DNA of 64,000 bases, taken from contig NC_067206.1 of NCBI RefSeq assembly GCF_026262505.1, forward strand, positions 6,786,879-6,850,878, read 5' to 3'. Shown here in pieces: positions 48,113 through 58,721 of the stretch. The position numbers were made by a program, and so were the translations under genes. This stretch comes from Trichomonas vaginalis G3. Lineage: Eukaryota > Parabasalia > Trichomonadida > Trichomonadidae. A model generated the notes under the pieces. That model was not told where the DNA came from. It did not search any database and saw nothing but the letters and a program-made list of their open reading frames with translations. Every line of letters starts with the position of its first letter. The first letter of the stretch is position 1.

Positions 48113-49141
48113 TTATTGGAGTGTAATATTAGAGGCCGGTGGTCTAAGTCTCTTAATAATATTTTGATCTTGGAAATTAAACGAAGCTTCAGGGAAATTA
48201 ACATTCAAATTAGAAGAATCTATAGCTTTCTTAAGATTGTAATGCTGGTTATTGTATAAAGGAATGATTTTGGCTTCTAAAAATGTCTTATTAATGTTAA
48301 ATTGAACTAACTTTGCAATAATGTAAGCAATAACTTGGTAAAGTGATAGGCATTCATCTAATAATGGTTTAGATGGTTTATCTCTAAAAGCTGCGATGAT
48401 TAAGTCCATTGAATTTTGAAGAAGTCGAATAGCATCTAAACAGATAGGTGGGCTTCCTGGAGGAGGTGGGTTAGTTCTATTGGCTTTCGTAAATTCACCA
48501 AGACTGTAGTTTCCTTCGAATTGACCAAAAGTTTGAACGAATTGTTTCTTTGACTCCAGATAATCGTGAAGTCTTGGAGTCTGTGGTAATGCCGGAAGCG
48601 ATTTCAGAAGTTTAGTAACACTTAATCCGCATCTTTGAGAAATTTGAAGTAGGAAAAAGCCGCAATCAGGATGTTTCTTTGAGAGATCAAATAACGTTGA
48701 TGATAGATCTGTATCGCTGAGTTTAAATAGTAATTGAGCAAATGCTTCTTGATCTTTTTCGTATAAAAGAATGTTATCATCGTTTGACTTCTTTGAATCT
48801 TCTCCAAACAATAAATCAACTGCATCTTTAGCTTTTTGTTGAGTATTTTGTGGTTGTTGTGGCGCTCCAAAATCAATAAGCATATCAACTCTGGGAGCAT
48901 TGAAATCTGGCTTAAATTCTGGCTTTTTCTCTGCAGGTTTAACTTCAGGCTGCGGCTTAACCTCTTCTGGCTGAGGTTCTGGCTTATCTTCGATGACTTC
49001 GATTACTGGTTTCTTAACTGTTTCTTGTTTTGGCTGTTCATTAGTCTTTGTTTCATAGCATATTTCAACATCTGATGTATCAAGATCTTCAATTATATCG
49101 GGGGGAATACTTAGCAAGATTTTCTCGTAGATATCCTCCAT
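48113..49141 (-). CDS. Pro/Glu-rich protein with clathrin-box-like motifs, unassigned
   Basis: 342 residues. Residues 30-85 are a disordered Pro/Glu/Lys stretch. Two short hydrophobic-acidic motifs follow (DMLIDFG and DLLFGED), like adaptor or clathrin-binding boxes. From about 125 the protein is helical, with a central PPPPGSPP turn. It may be an endocytic or trafficking factor, but the family is not recognised. Complete frame; the stop reads TAAA. Confidence 0.65.
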   Translation of the reverse strand: MEDIYEKILLSIPPDIIEDLDTSDVEICYETKTNEQPKQETVKKPVIEVIEDKPEPQPEEVKPQPEVKPAEKKPEFKPDFNAPRVDMLIDFGAPQQPQNTQQKAKDAVDLLFGEDSKKSNDDNILLYEKDQEAFAQLLFKLSDTDLSSTLFDLSKKHPDCGFFLLQISQRCGLSVTKLLKSLPALPQTPRLHDYLESKKQFVQTFGQFEGNYSLGEFTKANRTNPPPPGSPPICLDAIRLLQNSMDLIIAAFRDKPSKPLLDECLSLYQVIAYIIAKLVQFNINKTFLEAKIIPLYNNQHYNLKKAIDSSNLNVNFPEASFNFQDQNIIKRLRPPASNITLQ

Positions 49142-49837
49142 GAAATCTGAGCAAAATTTATTATAGGATTTATTAATACATTAATAAAATAATACATAAA
49201 AGCATTTTTCACTGATTTTCATTCATATTTAATGATATTCTAATCAAATTCTTGAGTTTGATGCTTAAATTACAGGAAATTTAGGAAATACAATGCTTGC
49301 AAAAGAGATATGAAGTAAATTATAAGGGCGGTCTCGTCGTTCAATCTTTCATATACCAAGTTACGAATGATGATCATAGATACTCTCACAAGAAGTTATT
49401 CTATGGTCATAAAATTACCACAGGCAAAAAATTCTTTATTGCCTCATGCGGATTGAGTTTGAGACTAATTTATTACCTAATTTTGTGCATTAACCATAGT
49501 AATCTTGCACAACAATCTATTTATCCACATCTAATATTATTACAATATGTACAATGCCATATTTAAATATCTAATATCCAATCGACTATATTTATTTTAC
49601 AATTTCGAAATTTCACTTCATTAAAGCGCACATCTTTATGATGTATTCACCTCATTTCTCAAATTATTAAATTTGATTTCTATTAATGAAGAATATAATC
49701 ACATTTATACATGTCATCAATAATCTCATACACATTTGTCTATTTTATAGTTAAAAGCCAGTCATTTTACATAGTTATTTGAAATCCATGAATTTGAAAT
49801 CAATTTTCTAACACTCTGCCCGACTGTTTTGTATATT
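49142..49837. other. Intergenic, nothing firm
   Basis: A frame of 89 codons at 49,297-49,566 starts only with TTG and has no recognisable domain. It could be an old gene remnant. Confidence 0.4.
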
Positions 49838-50269
49838 GTAATAAACAGAAATTCATCAAAAGTGACAGCTCTCAATTTTTTGACATTTGTAAATTCTAAA
49901 TTGAATGAGAAAAATGAAATAATACTAAGCATAATACAATATTCTAGATTTAATTATAATTAGGAAAAAGTTAGTTTTGAGAGTACTTTTCATAGGCATA
50001 TAGAATGAAATCTTCTGAAAAATAATATCACATAAACTCATATTATTTTCTAATATATAACTATTTTATATAAAAATCAAATTCAATGATCTTAAAAGCG
50101 AAGGATAAACCTCAAAATTTACGAATATAATGAGTGGGAATATAATGCTTATCTATCATAAAACCATATGAAATATCAATTTTTGCTTTACGCCTAATTT
50201 TTGACGACAATTAGCAAAAAATGTTAAATGTTAACACTCAGTCCATTTGAATATGAAAAATAAAATTGA
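49838..50269. repeat. Dispersed 430-bp repeat, copy B
   Basis: 432 bp nearly identical to 14,419-14,851. The boundaries are sharp on both sides, which suits a mobile or recently copied segment. Confidence 0.9.
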
Positions 50270-51544
50270 ATATGATAGGTGTCTTGGAAGATTTGCCTGG
50301 TGTCATCATAGTGTCTTTAAATCAAAAATTTTATTTTTGAGTTAGTTTTATTGATTTTTCAATAAAAAACATTTCGAAAACAAGAAAATAAAACGATAAA
50401 ATATTTATATTTTATATAAGGATCTTATATATTTAAAATAAATATCATTTTATTTTTTTCATTGGTGTCTGTCAAACCATAATACACTATTCAAAAATTC
50501 AATGGGTCTTGCGGTTTCAAAAGACACCTTCAAATTGAACGATAGCACAGACACTATTGAATTTTACCCATTGTATTTAGTTTTTACCCTTTTTATTTTT
50601 AAGAATTAATGACTGAAACAGCCGTTTTGCTATGACCTCAATCACTTTTATTTATTATTTTAAATATTATTTAATTTTATTATTTGAATAGGCCAACTTA
50701 TATTTGAGAAGCTCAATTTGAGACTACTTAATACATTGAAATATCATAAATATTGAAATATTAAAAAGTGTATTTCAAAATATTGAAATTATAAAAATTT
50801 ATAATACTGAAATTGAGACAAATTAATAAATTCAATGTGTTTTTTTTTGAAATAACTCTCAAATATTATTTTTTTGTTTATTTAATGATGAATAAATATG
50901 ATTGCTTTAGTCAATCATAAAAACTAATTTAAGTTTAAAATAATGAAAGGATAATTTGATCGTTTTTTAAAATACAATTATTTTTGATGATTTGCAAGAA
51001 TCTTTGAAAAGAATATAATATAGGTTCTATTTTTGTAAAATTTATCCAAATCATGTATTACATAAATTACGATTAAAACGATGAAAGAACCAAAAAGTGT
51101 GTTTTGTTGTTGCGTGTTGGATGCGGGATCCTGTTATTTCCGAAATCGACAAAAAATTTGGAAATTTAATTTCCGAAATCGAAATTATATTAATGTTTTT
51201 AATATTCTTATATCAAAAGGATTAAAGTTCATTAAGAGAAAAACAATTCTTCTTCTTCAATCTATTGGCGCATTGATTTCTACACGCCAATAAGGAAGGG
51301 AAAATTATAAGACACCATGGTGTCTTCAAAACGCTAATTTTTGATATTTTTAACAACCCTAGTACCATATATCTGGCACTTGATATTTCAAGCATTCGCT
51401 CATGATCTCTGGATTTTCCCCTAAAAATGAAAGATGAAGACATGTTTGAGATTTATCAACTCGCCTAATACACCAACTCATGATCATATGTTCTTGTACC
51501 CATTGGGGGAAAAAATTTAAATATATTATTATTTTATTTAATTT
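50270..51544. other. Intergenic, short palindromes only
   Basis: AT-rich DNA. GACACC strings recur, including a palindrome GACACCATGGTGTC at about 51,310, and GGTGTCTT at about 50,278. This may be a decayed DNA element, but no matching target duplication is found. No gene is seen. Confidence 0.4.
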
Positions 51545-54500
51545 TCATGCAATAACAGACAAAAACTTATTAATAATAACAGGAACTCCAGGAACATCAG
51601 GGTATTTCCATGGTAACTGCTTTATATACTCACCGAGATGTCTTTTTGCGCAGAAAACTAAGACATTTCGTTGATTACAAAGCTTACAAATCACATCTAA
51701 AAATGGTTTTGCAGTTTCGAACGGCACATCTTCCTTATAAACGAAGTTAAGTGCTGTAGCAATGAAATCTGCGTTGACACCAATATCTGCTTGTTCATAA
51801 ACCGATACTAAGAAATCTCCAATAATTTTAGCTATTTGGAATTCGCATTTAGGAATAACTTTCATCAATGACAGCCACAATTCATCTCTTCCTAACGTGT
51901 AAACTTGTTTTCCTGAATAAGATGATGCAATTCTCACATTTTGTTGTACATTCTTCTGGAAATCAGTCAAAAGGGCTGTTGTCAACTCATTGACTTCGAA
52001 TTCATTCGATTGTTGACACATTCTTATGATTGGATCTTCATAAATCGAATCCTTTGTTTGTTTGAAGACATCAATCAATTTTTGCCAAACATTATTTACA
52101 ATTTCTGAATCAGAATCAGCTTGAACATTCATAATGACTGATATCGATGACGCTGTTGTTTCTGGGTAATCCAAACCAAACAAAACAGTTCTCCACACTT
52201 CATCAGATACATCGTGATCTTTGTAATAACCAGAAACAGCGCAAATAGAATATAAATGGATTTTCACGAAATCAGTGCATTTTCCAATCAAACACAAAAT
52301 GATTAAATCCGCGGAATACTCAGATACTTGTTCCAATCTTATTGATTGCAATGCATTGAATATCTCCTCAAGACTCGTACATAACTGGCTCTCTTCTCCT
52401 TCGTAAAATGATGTAATTTGTGTACTCATCGAATTTGACATTTCATCTGAATCTTTGTCATCTGAAGTGATAAGTGAAGTGTTCAGAAGTTTTGACACTC
52501 CCTGCCAGTCAGTTCTTGCTCTTTTCGCCAGAGATGCCAAGTATATTGCGAGCAAAGGAGGAAGATTCGTCGCGTAAGGCATCAAATTATCCAATGGTCC
52601 GAAAACATTCAAAACAGCTCTGAACAACGATGTCAAAAAGTTCACGTCTTTCTGGGCGAATAAATCCATGACTGAAATGGGATTTAATTTCTCTTCATCT
52701 GAGTTCAAAATGATCTCAATGACATCGATAGAAAAGTGACTACTTGGCAAATTTGCAATTTTTGCCAATTGAGGCATTGGATCTTCGAATCTCTCTGCGA
52801 AGGATCTGACGCACTCCAAACTCAAGTCGGGAGAGTTTTTGGAGACTTCAAGACATCTGTCGAAGATTTGATCCCATGTAACGTATTTTTCAATGTCATC
52901 TTTTGTCAACAAAACCTTCAAAATGTCGCCAGCGATTGAGGAAACTTCCTCGCTCTTCGTCTGGTTGATAAGATTGAAGATGTCGTCGAGAAGTTGAAGG
53001 GAAATCGGTATCTCGCTCTGGAAAAGTTTCTGAAGGACGATAGGAGCGGTTGGATCGATAGGATTCATTGTATGGATTTTATCTATCAAAGATTTGTCTC
53101 TTGCCTCTATAACTTCCATTGCGTGGTTGAGAGCTGCTTGGTGCTGAGGCATTGTTTCGGAAATCCACTGTTTTAGTTGTTCGTAGTCCGTTCCTTCCAA
53201 AATTGCAGATCCATCTTCGAGTTTTTTGCGAATTACGGACATTTTAGGACGTTTTCTTGGGTTTTGGGACCAGCATTGTGTAATTAACTCGCAAAATGAA
53301 TGGTTATCGTTTGGTAATTCTGGTCTGTATTTTTCTTTAAGGACTCTCATCGCGATTTGTACAGGGAACATCTGCATGTACTTGGCTGGACCCATTAACA
53401 AGTCGTATAAGAGAATACCAAAGGAATATGTGTCACATGAAGAATCATAACTGGTAAATGAGTTTCCCATGAGTTCTGGAGCCATGTAAGCAATTGTGCC
53501 AAGCTCGGCAGTCATCTTTGGTCCAAAAGAGCGGGAAAGACCAAAGTCACAAAGAACTGCGTGATCATTTTCGTCAATTAGAATATTTTGCGGCTTAATA
53601 TCTCTGTGGAGTACGTGAACAAGATCTAGATACTCTAGACCACGAGTAATGCCAATTGCGATCTTCATTCTACGTAGTGGAGTCAAATCATCGGGATTAT
53701 TTACAAGTAAATCGTAAAGAGAGCCGTGAGGAATGAATTTCGTAATGATTGAGAAAGGTGGAATGACTGTAACACCGTAAAACTTGATACAGTTTGGATG
53801 ATTTAAGTTCATCAAACAATTTATTTCTCTCTTCAATGTAAAAAGCTTTCTTGGTGGCATATCGATTCTTGTGAGTTCTTTGATGGCTATGGTTTCGTTT
53901 GTAGCATTGAAAATGGCTTTGAAAACTTTTGCATAAGCTCCAGCGCCAATTTGCTCTTGTTTTGTAAATTCTGAGTGGTTAATGATGCCTTGTGACTCAG
54001 ATGTCTTCGATTCAGCTGGAGGTCTAAGAATTTGATGAATTTTGTTTACGACAAAATTTAATTCATCAGTAATTTTAGATTGCTTCGGTTGCTTGGATAA
54101 ATAAGAGGTAATTGACTGTTCTAGCATGATTAAGTCGAGGTTATGAGCATGCTGAAGCTTATCTATGTCAATAAATGAAGTATTTTCTAAAAAAGCTGCT
54201 GAAGTTGAAAAGGATGTATATATTTGAGCTAATTCTGTGTATTGCGTTGAGAGTGGTTTAAATAAAATGTGTTTTATCCAATTTGGATTTTGATATTTGA
54301 GAATTAAAGCAAGAAAAGCTGATCCTGTCTTAACAAACTCAAGAAGGAACGGAACTTCTGTGATTGTAAGGAGGTTTTTCGATTTCGCAATCATTCCTTT
54401 GTAACATTTTTCCATTTCTTCGCGAATAACAAGGAATTTATTAATACCATAAGAAGATTCATCCATGGCAGTTTCAATAGAGGATTCTAAATATTTAAAA

Positions 54501-54547
54501 TATTCCTTCCACTCCGGCATGTTAAGAGGGAGGGAAGTACCACTCAT
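51545..54547 (-). CDS. TKL-type protein kinase with helical C-terminal region
   Basis: Complete 1,000-residue frame. A helical N-terminal region (1-195) resembles that of other trichomonad TKL kinases. The kinase domain spans about 195-445: glycine loop GAGAYAKV (201-208), Lys 223 in AIKEL, HRDIKPQN (314-321), DFG (334-336), APE (356-358) and the late RKRP. All catalytic residues are in place, so it should be active as a Ser/Thr or dual kinase. The last 550 residues look like helical ARM/HEAT-type repeats, probably a scaffold for substrates. Confidence 0.88.
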   Translation of the reverse strand: MSGTSLPLNMPEWKEYFKYLESSIETAMDESSYGINKFLVIREEMEKCYKGMIAKSKNLLTITEVPFLLEFVKTGSAFLALILKYQNPNWIKHILFKPLSTQYTELAQIYTSFSTSAAFLENTSFIDIDKLQHAHNLDLIMLEQSITSYLSKQPKQSKITDELNFVVNKIHQILRPPAESKTSESQGIINHSEFTKQEQIGAGAYAKVFKAIFNATNETIAIKELTRIDMPPRKLFTLKREINCLMNLNHPNCIKFYGVTVIPPFSIITKFIPHGSLYDLLVNNPDDLTPLRRMKIAIGITRGLEYLDLVHVLHRDIKPQNILIDENDHAVLCDFGLSRSFGPKMTAELGTIAYMAPELMGNSFTSYDSSCDTYSFGILLYDLLMGPAKYMQMFPVQIAMRVLKEKYRPELPNDNHSFCELITQCWSQNPRKRPKMSVIRKKLEDGSAILEGTDYEQLKQWISETMPQHQAALNHAMEVIEARDKSLIDKIHTMNPIDPTAPIVLQKLFQSEIPISLQLLDDIFNLINQTKSEEVSSIAGDILKVLLTKDDIEKYVTWDQIFDRCLEVSKNSPDLSLECVRSFAERFEDPMPQLAKIANLPSSHFSIDVIEIILNSDEEKLNPISVMDLFAQKDVNFLTSLFRAVLNVFGPLDNLMPYATNLPPLLAIYLASLAKRARTDWQGVSKLLNTSLITSDDKDSDEMSNSMSTQITSFYEGEESQLCTSLEEIFNALQSIRLEQVSEYSADLIILCLIGKCTDFVKIHLYSICAVSGYYKDHDVSDEVWRTVLFGLDYPETTASSISVIMNVQADSDSEIVNNVWQKLIDVFKQTKDSIYEDPIIRMCQQSNEFEVNELTTALLTDFQKNVQQNVRIASSYSGKQVYTLGRDELWLSLMKVIPKCEFQIAKIIGDFLVSVYEQADIGVNADFIATALNFVYKEDVPFETAKPFLDVICKLCNQRNVLVFCAKRHLGEYIKQLPWKYPDVPGVPVIINKFLSVIA

Positions 54548-55699
54548 TTATATTTTAAATTGTAAAAAAATAATCGAATTTTTGCCATTCCGGTAAAACT
54601 AATTAACACCATGAATAGTTTTTAGATATCTATTTTGAAAATATTCAATTAATATACGGAAAAATTATTGGACGAGAAAATAAATAAGGAATTTTGTTAT
54701 TATCAGTGGTATGATATTTTCACCTACGAACAAATATTTATTTTATCAGGGATGAAGGTCGGAAAAGCGAAATTACTTTTCGGGGGGTTTTTATCAAGAA
54801 TAACAAAATATATACAGCTAGATGATGGCAGATACAAATGATAGAAAGCAGCACCTCAGGAGCATATAGAGATTACTGAGCAGATTTTTTTTCCTATCAT
54901 TTTATCAAGCTAATAAATATGCCAATGGAGTATAAAAATAAGAGCGTAATCCCCAATTTGAATAAGTTAATGAGGCAAAACATTAATTTAATTAATAATT
55001 TTGAAAATTTTCATCCCACTATCATATTCATAGGCATAAATCAAGGATTGAATGGAAACTACAAATTTTATGCCTTTGTATGACTCGAAACAAATATATT
55101 TACCCCATCAATTTGTTTTGTATTAATTATTTGCCGGAATTTCAATTTATCCAACAAGAATCTATCAAATTCACGAATGTTGTCTATTTGTAAGCTTTAC
55201 TTTTGGGATCTATGGTTATATCATCAGTGATAGTTCAACCATAATATTTCGTGGCCTTAAATGAGGATCTGAATGGAAAATTACTCCTCATTAAGAATTT
55301 TGATGAAATATTTAGTGAAACAATAATATGTCAGTAAAATTTATCATCCTGCGATCGATTTTATGAGTTGAATTAAAAGAAGTGATTGAGATATCTATAA
55401 ATCCCAAAGTCCCTTTTATCGAAGTAGTTTGGAAGCATTTTTATTGTCTGAAATTTTTTACGAAATGTGATTTCTGTTTAAATGCGAAATTAGGTCATAA
55501 AATATTACATGTAAAGAATATCTATGCATTTGCATTCAGTCTGAACGATATATCCAAATTTTTTATAGAAATTTGGTGAATCAAAAGAAAATGTTTCATA
55601 GGAATCGAAAATATACATATATAATCATTTATTAAAAATTCACTCGTTCTCCAAGCATATGATTTGACTGAATGGTCGGGCAGTCAATAACAAAATTTT
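54548..55699. other. Intergenic, nothing recognised
   Basis: AT-rich DNA between the kinase gene and the hAT-like element. A 65-codon frame at 55,382-55,579 has no recognisable features. Confidence 0.45.
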
Positions 55700-55706
55700 C
55701 AATTAA

Positions 55707-57413
55707 TAGGGATGCGACGGTTTTACGCCATGACCGTTTAAAAATAGAATAATACGCCATTTTTGGGGCCGAATGGCGGCTACTTCGTACCCGCCATTCG
55801 GCCGAATAACAAAACAATACAAAATTATCGCCGTCCTTTTTTTTTCTTTCTTTCTCTTTTTTTTTCTTTCTCTCTCTTTCTTTTCTCTTTCCTCTTTTTA
55901 CTCCTCTTTCTCTTTTCATCATTAAACGTAGAAAGAAAGTATAATAAGTAATTATTTAGTTATCGATATATATATGTAAAGTGATAATCTGAGGATAATC
56001 TGAGGAGGAGTCTGAGGATTAGACCGAGGGGTAGTTTGAGGAGTTTGATGATAATCTGAGGACTTTGAGGATTAGACCGAGGAGTAGTTTGAGGAGTTTG
56101 ATGATAATCTGAGGAGTTTGAGGAGTAGTCTGAGGAGTAGTTTGAGGAGTTTGATGATAATCTGAGGAGTTTGAGGAGTAGTTTGAGGAGTAGTCTGAGG
56201 AGTTTGAGGATAATCTGAAGAGTTTGAGGATAATCTGAGGAGTTGTCTGAGGAGTAGTTTCAGGAGTTGTCTGAGGATAATTTGAGGAGTTTGAGGAGTA
56301 GTCTGAGGAGTTTGAGGATAATCTGAGGAGTTTGAGGAGTAGTCTGAGGAGTTTGAGGAGTAGTCTGAGGAGTTTGAGGATAATCTGAGGAGGAGTCTGA
56401 GGATTAGACTGAGGAGTTTGAGGAGGAGTCTGAGGATAATCTGAGGAGTTTGAGGATAATCTGATCATAATCTGAGGAGGAGTCTGAGGATTAGACCGAG
56501 AAGTAGTTTGAGGATAATCTGAGGAGGAGTCTGAGGATTAGACTGAGGAGTAGTTTGAGGATAATCTGAGGAGTAGTTTCAGGAGTAGTCTGAGGAGTAG
56601 TTTCAGGAGTAGTCTGAGGAGTAGTTTCAGGAGTAGTCTGAGGACTAGTCTCAGGACTAGTTTGATGAGGAGGGGTCTAATGAGTAGTCTGAAGAGTAGT
56701 CTCAGGAGGAAGATCTGAGGAGGAGTCTTATGAGGAAGATCTGAGGACTAGTCTGATGAGGAGGACTCTAAGGAGTAGTCTGAAGAGTAGTCTCAGGAGG
56801 AAGATCTGAGGAGGAGTCTTATGAGGAAGATCTGAGGAGTAGTCTGATGAGGAGGGGTCTAAGGAGTAGTCTGAGGATGATCTGAGGATAACCTGATGAC
56901 TAGTCTAGGAGTGGTCTAATAAAAATGTAAAATATTTTCAAAGAAAAAAATCTATGAATTTTATATTTTAATTCTTAGCATTATACTGAATAAAATAAAC
57001 ATAAATATCAAAATTTGAAATTGAACACGCCAAAAAATTGATAATCCACATTCAATATTTTGTAAGTGGCGTACTTTTTGAATACTCGCCATACGCCTTG
57101 GAGTTCTCAATTTTGAATTCGCCTTTATTTGGGCGACCTCAGAAAAATACGCTATTAAGAAAATATTGTATGAAATTTTAAATTTGAACACGCTCTACCT
57201 TAAGGAATTAAATTTATTAAGATATATTTATATATTAAACGATTACTTAAAAAAAGTATTTCATCGCTTATGTAAGTTTCAAAAAAATCACGAAAATAAA
57301 AAAATCAAGATTAAAATTTTATTTTTAATTTTTGAATTTCTCAAATGGCGAAATTTTTGGGCGAACAAAAAAAAATGTACGCCCGGTCAAATGGCGTGTT
57401 TAACGCATCCCTA
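55707..57413. mobile_element. hAT-like non-autonomous DNA element
   Basis: 1,707 bp bounded by inverted ends TAGGGATGCG and flanked by a perfect 7-bp direct repeat CAATTAA (55,700-55,706 and 57,414-57,420). The TAGGG-type end suits the hAT superfamily, although hAT duplications are usually 8 bp. No transposase is present. The sequence has many small GGCG/CGCC strings near both ends, a GC-rich palindrome (GGCCGAATGGCGG at about 55,768 and its complement at about 55,790), and a minisatellite that fills half of it. Confidence 0.75.
55985..56920. repeat. GAG-rich minisatellite, about 0.9 kb
   Basis: Tandem copies of short modules such as GAGTAGTCTGAGGAGT and GATAATCTGAGG, in irregular order and degenerating toward the right. 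It is strand-asymmetric: the plus strand is rich in G and A. The minus frame reads as repeats of the type QTPPQT. Not a gene. Confidence 0.9.
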
Positions 57414-57545
57414 CAATTAACTCTACAAAACGTATTCAAAGAATAATAATAGAAATTCGGTGAAAAATATTCAGCATCTATATTTGAATCAGAATACTCG
57501 AGATAATGGATTTCTCCAACAACTTTTTGAATAGTGAATTAATCT

Positions 57546-57553
57546 TCAATTTC
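57546..57553 (+). promoter_or_regulatory. Inr-like initiator before an in-phase-shifted ATG
   Basis: TCAATTTC lies 12 nt before the ATG at 57,560. That ATG is in a different frame from the main gene, so this placement hints at a frame change in the T-run between them. TCAAATTA before the ATG at 57,591 is a second, weaker candidate. Confidence 0.35.
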
Positions 57554-57590
57554 AAAACGATGGCTCTATTTGAATACTTTTTTCAAATTA

Positions 57591-58241
57591 ATGTATCAAG
57601 ACCCAGCTTTACCCCCACCAAAACTCCAAGGCACCGACCCTTTCCTCATCAGGCTTTCTTACCAGGACCAAATGGAATACATGCGTCTTGTTCAGTATTT
57701 CCAATATTCAGATGATAGGAATAAGCGCAACCTTGGTCTTTCAACATTTGCCAAACACATCTCATTGATCCATAGATTCATTTACAAGGGCGATTCTTAC
57801 GATACCTACAGAGGTTTACTTTGCGGTATCGAATTCGGAATCGATTCGTTGCTCATCAATACATCAAGACTGAAGCACTTAATGTGCCGCTCAAAGTCTT
57901 GCATGAATGGCTGCTTCCAGAAGCTGGGATATGCCATCTCGAGACCAATCCAAGATTTCCAAACTATTTTCTCTCAGATCGGTTCGAATTTCGATAACGC
58001 TTTTATCAACCCAAGACAATGGTGCGTAAGAAGACTCGTAGATCCTACAAACGCCATGTCAAATTTCCCTGCAATATTGAGCATTCAGTTTGCAGAGGAT
58101 AATACCAAGCATTCTGACTCCGAATGCCCACCTGTTCAAGACAGGCCAAACTCCCTTCCAGCAATTTGGGACGTTTCCAATTTGCTGAATCGCAAACCAT
58201 TACCAGGCCTATCCCTTGGATGTGGCCCGATGATGTTTTGA
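57591..58241 (+). CDS. Initiator-binding-domain protein (IBP39-like)
   Basis: 216 residues from the ATG at 57,591. The stretch RGLLCGIEFGIDSLLINTS, then RSKSCMNGCFQKLGYAISRP and RQWCVRRL, fits the initiator-binding domain, a winged-helix domain that recognises the Inr in trichomonads. Beyond residue 155 the protein is short and disordered. Such proteins act as core-promoter-binding factors or derived regulators. An ATG at 57,560 behind a better Inr is in another frame separated by a T6 run, so the first residues are uncertain: either the start is 57,591, or one base was gained or lost in the run. Confidence 0.65.
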   Translation: MYQDPALPPPKLQGTDPFLIRLSYQDQMEYMRLVQYFQYSDDRNKRNLGLSTFAKHISLIHRFIYKGDSYDTYRGLLCGIEFGIDSLLINTSRLKHLMCRSKSCMNGCFQKLGYAISRPIQDFQTIFSQIGSNFDNAFINPRQWCVRRLVDPTNAMSNFPAILSIQFAEDNTKHSDSECPPVQDRPNSLPAIWDVSNLLNRKPLPGLSLGCGPMMF

Positions 58242-58721
58242 ATAGTTTATTATATGCTCAATTTTTATTTAATTTTTGAGCCAGTTCATATTTAATCTAA
58301 AGATTTACGTATTTTTATTATATTTATAACATTTTTTATTCCAGTGTTCTAAAAGTAAACAAGATTTACTATCAGAATGGTACTAAACAGGGAAAAATAT
58401 AAGATATACTATGCAGAGAAATTGGTAACTATGAAACGCTGCCAACTATAGCACACAAGTGTCAAAACATCTTCCTCATAAAAATGCCATTTCTAGAATC
58501 GATTATCAGAAGCATAAGCTTCTATCCTAGCTCAATAAATGCAATACCGAAAATTTCTGCGAAAGAAAAGAGGATGTTTTATTGTCTTCTGGAAAAGTGA
58601 CAAAATTCGAATTGCTGTCAAAAACCACCAAACAACAATAATAATTCCCCAAAGAAAATGCTTCAATAGTTTATATGTTTTTAGAAGGATTTAAATTTGA
58701 ATAATATTAACAATATACACT
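58242..58721. other. Intergenic, nothing recognised
   Basis: AT-rich spacer between convergent genes. No repeat or frame is convincing. Confidence 0.45.

Noticed and set aside
49297-49566. 89-codon frame as a gene
   Set aside because: It has only a TTG start, no recognised domain and no neighbouring signal.
50278-51320. DNA transposon bounded by GGTGTCTT and its complement
   Set aside because: Only eight bases match and no target duplication is found around them.
55632-56468. Frames of Lys/Glu or Gln/Thr/Pro repeats
   Set aside because: Products of the purine tract and GAG minisatellite inside the hAT-like element.
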